The notes beneath the pieces were generated by a model, which was given only the letters and a program-made list of their open reading frames with translations, was not told the DNA's origin and did not search any database. Shown piece by piece: positions 57,835-64,000 of a DNA stretch of 64,000 bases (positions are counted from its first letter, which is position 1; each line of letters opens with the position of its first letter). This DNA is from Annulohypoxylon bovei var. microspora (Eukaryota > Ascomycota > Sordariomycetes > Xylariales > Hypoxylaceae): positions 248,001 through 312,000 of the forward strand of contig MU405224.1 in assembly GCA_022836615.1 (NCBI GenBank), in the 5' to 3' direction. Position numbers and translations under genes: made by a program.

Positions 57835-58866
57835 ATGCAGACAGCGATAGATAGGCTTTGCGATGGTGCTCATGACTACCATACCTTCATTAATGGCGTT
57901 TGGGAGCAAACTTCGATTGGCATTCGGTTATGCGGTCCTTCATAAGGAACAGTACGCGACGGCGTTTATGGTTGAGATGAGACATGGTGAGACTGACGAC
58001 CTCTTTGTACATACGATTCGGAACGCCTTTCGAAACTCGCGTTTATTGCAAGTGGAGTGCGGGGAGTGCGCTTCCTTTAGCCTTCTCACCTTCATATGAA
58101 AGGCTTTCAGTTAGACTTCGTGAAGTATAGAAATCCTTAGAAACTATTTGGAGACTATCGTTATACGCCTTGACAACATTACCCATGCTATTATATTTGT
58201 TATACCACCCTAACATTCTTTATAAACATAACAACTATTCCATATAGTTCCAAGGCAAGTAAGTAGAGTTAAGTACCTATGTAGGGTTACCTAACATTGA
58301 TGTAGATGATATCGCCCCCAAGTCTAGCGATGATCCCCCAATCTTATACCACATAGCAAAGGCTTCATCCAGAATTCCAGATGAAATACCCTAGATATAA
58401 ATGATAGCCTCACCGTATAGCCAAGATATTACAACACCAATACAATATTTAATGCATATTTGTATTCCCGTTACAATAGGTCTATAGACTAGGTAGGAAA
58501 CATTCTGCGATAGCCGACTATGCTCACATTTATGGATAACTGTAAAGGGATGAGTGAGCCCATCCCACCAGTAAATTGTTAGCTTTTGTAAGAGAAAGAG
58601 TTAACAACGTGGGTACCCCGCCAAAGACCCCAAGAAAAAAATATGGCCGGGTGGCCGACGTCACACCCTTGAGCTGCTGGCGCCATCTGAATCAACCAAT
58701 TATTAGCCGCAAACCTTGCACTCACCTAGAAGGCGACACTATCAAAAATATTTATATAACTAGAAGCTTCCCTCCCAAGTTTTTAACTTATTCCAGTCTT
58801 CAATATCCGTAAATCATTCTAGTCGGTCACCTTTTTTTTAATCGACTTGTGAAATACCAGTTCAAG
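57835..58866. other. Intergenic region upstream of ADI1
   Basis: About 1 kb. A 78-codon frame directly after the Derlin stop is probably UTR. A CCAAT box (AACCAATTATT, near 58695-58705) and GACGTCAC (near 58658-58665) lie within about 210 bp of the ADI1 start and may be promoter elements. Confidence 0.45.
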
Positions 58867-59606
58867 ATGAGAGCCTACTGGTACGACAACACCCCCGTAA
58901 GTAACCAAACTGGGAAAAGTGCCCCTCATCACACCATCGCAGGCCATTCTCGCGAAAGCGCTCACTCACTCTTATGCGCAGCCTTGCTGGTTTCAACACA
59001 TAGATACATGTAGTACTAACAAAATCACAGGGCGACCAGCGCCTGCCGCACGACTCCGGCAAGGACATAAATGCCGCCGCTCTAGAGGAGCTAGGCGTAC
59101 TGTACTTCAAGTATCCCGAGGTGTCGGCGGTGGACGAGCTGGCGCGCAACCGCGGGTACAAGAACCGCGATGAGATCACGGTTTCACCCGAGAAGATGGG
59201 TGCCATCTACGAGGAGAAGGTCAAGTCCTTCTTCCACGAGCACCTGCACGAGGACGAGGAGATCCGGTACATCAGGGATGGCCAGGGCTACTTCGACGTG
59301 CGCAGCAAGGGCGACGACTGGGTGCGCATTCAGCTCGAGAAGGACGACTTGATTATCCTGCCTCCGGGGATTTACCACAGGTTCACTACGGATGAGAGTA
59401 ACGTATGTTTTTCTACCTCTTTTCTCCTACTGCCTATTTACGATCGCGGAGAAAGGTGGGAAGGTCGGGCTGAACTAACATCATCGCAGTTCATCCAGGC
59501 TATGCGCCTCTTTAAGGATGAGCCAAAGTGGACGCCACTGAACAGATCGGGAGAGTTAGATGAGAACCAGTTCCGCAAGGGGTACGTCTCACAGTACCTA
59601 AACTAA
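58867..59606 (+). CDS. ADI1: Acireductone dioxygenase, methionine salvage, 172 aa
   Basis: Cupin enzyme converting acireductone to the 2-oxo acid precursor of methionine (Fe form) in the methionine salvage pathway. Exons are 58867-58896, 59031-59402 and 59490-59606. The first exon encodes only ten residues (MRAYWYDNTP); intron 1 (134 nt) carries a TACTAAC branch site, and splicing gives the conserved GDQRLPHDSG. Metal ligands are visible as the His and Glu of FFHEHLHEDEEIRY and the His of PPGIYHRFT. The C-terminal exon has FIQAMRLFKDEPKWTPLNR. Length and motifs are typical of eukaryotic ADI1. Confidence 0.95.
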
Positions 59607-60148
59607 AAATGGTTGGCGTGGCGTAAAGGGGCCATGATATGGATGGAAACACTTCTACGGGTGATCTAGCGAATATTTGGCGGTAGCAATACTTGAGCTT
59701 TGATGTGACGGTCCTTTTGTTGATAGAAGTCTTCTACCTAATGACATTACGAAAAATAAATAAAAATTCAAGTGCTATCGACCAGGTAGTTCTACGTTTT
59801 GAGTATTTAATATTATGGTGAACCTGAGTGGATTCACACGGTCAAGTATGACTGCATTAGAGCAATTCATAAGTCTTGAATCTTTCCCCCTACTTTTCTA
59901 CTTTCCTAGTACGGATATCTAACTAGAACCGTAGTCTCGGTACCTAATCCATAATCCATTTTGCGGGGATTATCAAACTCGTATACCTAACCCCGACTAC
60001 AACCCCATCCACTTCTTTCTCAACTGCCGAATCCTTTTAGCTAGAAGTTTGCTGAACGATGTCCTTCATTAAGGAAATAAGAACAGCGTCTACGAAATGA
60101 CGAGCTTCCCATTAAGTGGCAGCTGCGGTCACAATAACAGTCGAGATC
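59607..60148. other. Intergenic region between ADI1 and the SDR gene
   Basis: About 540 bp, AT-rich, no supported gene. It should hold the ADI1 3' UTR and the SDR promoter. Confidence 0.5.
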
Positions 60149-61332
60149 ATGGACTCTAGAGCAGTGTCCGAAGTCGCCCACCCGTCGCCGGCGGGGAGCA
60201 CTACTAGCGTGCCTAAAGGGAAACTGCTTCTTCCCACGAGCTGCGAGCCTCCGCTGCCGAACGCACCTAGGAAACAGCTCGTATGGATCGTGAGTACTTT
60301 TTTTTTCTCCAAAAAAAAAAGTTAATTAAATTTTTTTTCGTTTAACTATGTATCGGCCAATGGCTAAATTAACAAATTGCCAAGGTCTTCGGCGGTACTG
60401 GCCATATGGGTCGATCGCTTGTGAAGTGCGCGCTGGCGCGGGGCGATATTGTTGCGGACGTGGGGCGCACGTTTGAGAGTACGCCGGAGGAGATGGCGAA
60501 TCAGCACGATGAGAATTGTTTAGGTCTGTTGTGCGACGTGCGCGCCCGGCAGAGCGTGGCGCAGGTCGTCGAAAAGACCCTCGATCGCTTCGGCCGTATC
60601 GACGTGGTCGTTAATTGCTCGGGCTACGGGGTCATCGGGGCTTGCGAGGATCAGGACGAACACGAAATTCGCAATCAATTCGAGACCAACTTTATGGGCA
60701 CTTTACACATCATCCAAGCTACGCTCCCTTACTTCCGCCAGCAGAACGGCGGCCGCTATCTCATCTTCAGCTCCACGAGCGGCGCTCTTGGTGTGCCGGG
60801 ACTTGGCCCCTATTGCGCTACGAAGTATGCCGTGGAGGGCCTTATCGAAGCCATGCTCTACGAGATCGACTCCTTCAACATCAAAGCAACCCTCGTCGAA
60901 CCGGGACTAGTTCGCAGAGACGAGCCGGATTCCCAAGAGAACCCGCTACCTACGTGGGGACATTTCCTGATCAAGCCGGCAAGCGAGGCGTACGGGCACT
61001 CGACGTCGCCGGCGCTGCACGCCAAGCGCATGGTGCAGTGGCTCGGGGACCGGCAGCCGACCAGCGCGGTCAAGTGCGCGGAGCTGGTGTGGCAGCTGGC
61101 GCACTGCTCGTACCCGCCCCTGCGGCTCGTGCTCGGAAGCTACGCTATTGAGAGTATCAGGGACCGCCTCCGGTCCGTCACCGAGGAGCTCGAGGACTGG
61201 AAACATCTGAACTACCCGGCGGCCCCCGAGACGGAGGCGGAGGCCGCGGACAAGGAGAAGGAGAAGGGCGAGAGGGATGATGATACGGGGGATTCGACGG
61301 CGGAGGGGTTAGAGCCGATGGACACTACGTAA
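60149..61332 (+). CDS. Short-chain dehydrogenase/reductase family protein, 362 aa
   Basis: NAD(P)-dependent oxidoreductase of unknown substrate. Exons are 60149-60289 and 60385-61332; the 95-nt phase-0 intron falls just inside the first strand (QLVWI / VFGGTGHMGRS). The nucleotide motif GGTGHMG departs from the canonical TGxxxGxG, NxAG is NCSG, and the catalytic Ser and Y-x3-K are present (SSTSGALG, YCATKYAVEG). The PG motif is PGLV. A Pro/Ser-rich N-terminal extension of about 45 residues without a signal peptide precedes the fold, and the C-terminus is highly charged (Glu/Lys/Asp-rich). It resembles fungal retinol-dehydrogenase-like classical SDRs. Confidence 0.87.
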
Positions 61333-62332
61333 CTTGCTACACTAGGTAGGTAGTTATACTTACATATGTAGATGCTTGAATGCTGGATCAGGGATAATTC
61401 AAGTATTGTCATGGCGACATGGCACGGACTCGAAGATTTAAATATCTCCCAGGGCCATGGCTATGGCATGGGCTTTGACGGTAAATCTAAACTACTAGAT
61501 CAGATCATCATTCAGATTAAAAAGAAAAGCTTTTTGCATCTTTCAAGGGGATTGGATGCTTCACATCCAGGAGAAAGATCATGATTCGGACGAGACATGT
61601 GCAATTTGTAGATATCAAAGTTCCACGTACCAAGGTATTTCAATAAAGACCAATCTATGGACTGTGATTGGCTAAGCAATACGGCACATTGGAGTTTCTA
61701 ATTTTACCATGCCAAGGCTAAGCTAAGATTGCATACCGCTCAAGCCACATAGAAATCTGAACAAATCTCCCCTGTCTTTTTTATCTCCAAGTTCTGCCTG
61801 CCCTACCTAGCGGTCCAAGCCAGCTAGCCATACCCATGTAATCCTACGGCAAATTACCCTTGGTTAAACTTTGGAAGTAATAAAAATACTTCGACACGCG
61901 TCTATGAATACATACTTGAGACTTCTCACTTTTTCAACTTCTGCAGAGTTTCTTTCTCCTCTCAAGGTCTCGTGCTCCCTTCAATTCACAAGCCCTCTTA
62001 TCAATTTATCGATTTCCGGGAAGAGGCAAATCTGAATTCTAGTTTTTTTTTACCATTCTTGAAGTTGCTTCTGCCAAGTTGTCGCAATCCACGCGTTAGT
62101 CGGCTCCACTGCCCCGGGCGCAGCGTCGTAGGTGCTTTAGCTGTTTTAACTGTTAACAGATAGGCACAGATAGCACCCATTCTTTTTTCTTTTTTTCCCC
62201 TGATTTTAGTCAGACCTCCCAGATCTCACCTTCTCGCCCTAATCCTCGAATACGATATCGCCAACAAAACCACTTCTCTATCCCCAATCGCAAACAATCC
62301 AACTCGAGGCGAATACCATCAACATCGCAATC
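61333..62332. promoter_or_regulatory. Intergenic region and leader of the GDP-mannose transporter gene
   Basis: 1 kb. The 3' half is rich in T and C stretches, like a long fungal 5' UTR or core promoter. No gene is supported. Confidence 0.5.
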
Positions 62333-63685
62333 ATGTCGGACAAGAAGAACGAAGACTACACCATTCGCATGCCCGAGTCGGGGATGCGAAGTCCTTATGG
62401 CGGAGAGAAGGATCCGTTCATCCCGCCTCGCCCATCGAGAGTCGCATCTCAACAGAACCTCGGTGGTCAGATCGCCAAGATCGAGAACAGCCCGTCTACC
62501 TCCATTTTGGCCTATTGTCTTTCTTCGATTAGTATGACAGTCGTCAACAAATATGTCGTGTCCGGTTCCGAATGGAACTTGAACTTCTTCTACCTCGCAG
62601 TTCAGGTACTATATCCTTTATCCCAATGACTTGGCAATATAGACGACGAATTTTCTAACAATTATGCGATAGTCAATCGTTTGTATAGTAACGATCGAGG
62701 CCTGCAAGCAATTGGGTTTAATCAAGAACCTCGCACCCTTTGACATAAACAAGGGAAAACGATGTACGTGTCTAGTTATCCGGCTGCGTTGATAGCCTTG
62801 CATATACTAATACAGCCACAGGGTTCCCCATCTCTCTTCTCCTGGTCGGTATGATCTACACAAGCACGAAGTCGTTACAATTCTTGTCGGTTCCTGTATA
62901 CACGATCTTTAAGAACTTGACTATCATCGTCATCGCCTATGGCGAGGTCCTATGGTTCGGAGGAAGCGTTACACCTTTGGCACTTCTCTCTTTCGGTCTT
63001 ATGGTCCTTAGCTCCGTCGTCGCAGCCTGGGCAGACACCCGCAGCGCTGCTCAGACCCCTGAGGCTGCCGCCGCTCTCGCTACCTTGAATGCCGGTTACG
63101 CCTGGATGGGACTGAACGTTTTCTGCACTGCTTCCTATGTTCTAGGCATGCGTAAGGTCATCAAGAACATGAACTTCAAGGATTGGGATAGTAAGTCCCC
63201 CTATTATGAATAGGGAAGTTTACAAAGCATGCTAACGGTTAATAGCCATGTTCTACAACAACTTCCTCACCATCCCCGTCCTAGTCGTCTGCTCCCTCGT
63301 TGCCGAAGACTGGTCTAGCGCGAACCTGGCCAAGAACTTCCCCGTCGAGACCCGCAATGCTCTTTTCGTCGGCATGATCTACTCTGGCATGGCTGCCATC
63401 TTCATCTCATACTGCTCTGCATGGTGCATTCGAGTGACGTCTTCTACTACCTATTCCATGGTCGGTGCTCTCAACAAGCTTCCGATTGCCGTCAGTGGTC
63501 TCGTCTTCTTCTCCGCGCCCGTTACCCTCGGCAGTGTCTCTGCTATCTTCATTGGTTTTGTCAGTGGTATCGTGTACGCCTGGGCGAAGGTGCGACAGTC
63601 GCAAGTGGCCAAGAACTCGCTGCCGACCACGCAGCCTACGATGAGCGCGAGCTCTCAGAGCAACCGCGACGCTGCCAACTCATAA
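62333..63685 (+). CDS. VRG4: Golgi GDP-mannose transporter, 390 aa, 4 exons
   Basis: Nucleotide-sugar antiporter importing GDP-mannose into the Golgi lumen for mannosylation. Exons are 62333-62605, 62673-62763, 62822-63190 and 63246-63685; introns are 67, 58 and 55 nt. A hydrophilic N-terminus of about 50 residues is followed by around ten hydrophobic segments. Family blocks are SSISMTVVNKYVVSG, WFPISLLLVGMIYTSTKSLQFL, VPVYTIFKNLTIIVIAYGE and YSMVGALNKLP; the last holds the GALNK nucleotide-sugar signature. The C-terminus is Ser/Gln-rich and cytosolic. Length and order match fungal Vrg4/Gmt1. Confidence 0.96.
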
Positions 63686-64000
63686 ATAAGGAAATATCTT
63701 CCACCTATGAGTCACGCGGCCGTGTTTGCAGTAGCGAGAGCCTGCGGCCAATTCGAGCCAATGCAATTCTAAACGGGCAGCATACACTGCGAGACGGTCA
63801 AGCGCCTATGCATCAACGCCCCTATTTCGGCCACTACTACTGTATAATAATCTATCTAATTCGAATAGGTGGCGTGAAACGAAGGGGCAGGTGATTTCAG
63901 GTATAGACTTTTTAACTTATAATGAGAAAACGGAGCTTTACGGATATGGGAAGAGTCACTCATCATATTTTGGACGGCGCAAGACAGGAACGAAGACCTC
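63686..64000. other. 3' flank of the transporter gene to the window edge
   Basis: 315 bp. It should contain the VRG4 3' UTR and polyadenylation site. Nothing else is recognised. Confidence 0.5.

Noticed and set aside
57863..58099. 78-codon frame after the Derlin stop
   Set aside because: Likely 3' UTR sequence; no recognisable feature or promoter.
1..64000. CRISPR array or bacterial-type mobile element
   Set aside because: No regularly spaced repeats were seen, and the spliceosomal introns show the DNA is eukaryotic nuclear.

Overview
The window is nuclear DNA of a filamentous ascomycete (Pezizomycotina, most likely a sordariomycete). This rests on many short spliceosomal introns of roughly 40-135 nt with GTATGT/GTAAGT donors and CTAAC/TACTAAC-type branch sites, fungal versions of conserved genes, and secreted CAZyme and polyketide-synthase sequences. 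The species cannot be named from the sequence. Exon coordinates below were worked out by hand from splice motifs, reading phase and family resemblance; every multi-exon model closes with a consistent phase.

Layout. 1-10.6 kb: C-terminal three quarters of midasin (MDN1), entering from the left edge. 11.2-16 kb: an FAD aromatic monooxygenase (minus) divergent from a type II NADH dehydrogenase (plus). 16.4-26.6 kb is a GC-rich accessory stretch: an unrecognised 313-residue protein, a secreted HExxH metallopeptidase-like protein, a small secreted protein and a very large GH55-type glucanase. 27.7-30.2 kb holds a broken non-reducing polyketide synthase C-terminus (ACP, C-methyltransferase, reductase) with no intact partner genes. 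31-34.2 kb: a farnesylated type I Hsp40 and ribosomal protein eL32. 35.6-37.3 kb: an unrecognised 566-residue protein, followed by a 2.8-kb gene-poor stretch with one copy of a dispersed repeat whose other copy lies at 17.6 kb.

40-64 kb is dense housekeeping DNA: mitochondrial GluRS (MSE1), CSN5, mitochondrial uS10m (RSM10), mitochondrial TrpRS (MSW1), an importin-13/Kap111-like karyopherin, aminopeptidase P, a FUN14 protein, centromeric histone H3 (CENP-A), Derlin, acireductone dioxygenase, a short-chain dehydrogenase and the GDP-mannose transporter (VRG4).

Functional links: MSE1, RSM10 and MSW1 all serve mitochondrial translation and lie within about 7.2 kb, interrupted only by CSN5. MDN1 and eL32 both concern the large ribosomal subunit. 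Derlin and VRG4 act in the secretory pathway. I found no CRISPR array, no convincing tRNA or rRNA gene and no intact transposon. The most unusual items are the polyketide synthase relic with its lost methyltransferase core, the Gly/Arg-rich tail of the centromeric histone, the long Ser/Thr/Cys tail on the GH55 protein, and the diverged repeat pair with RIP-like differences. I did not find a clearly new multi-gene system.
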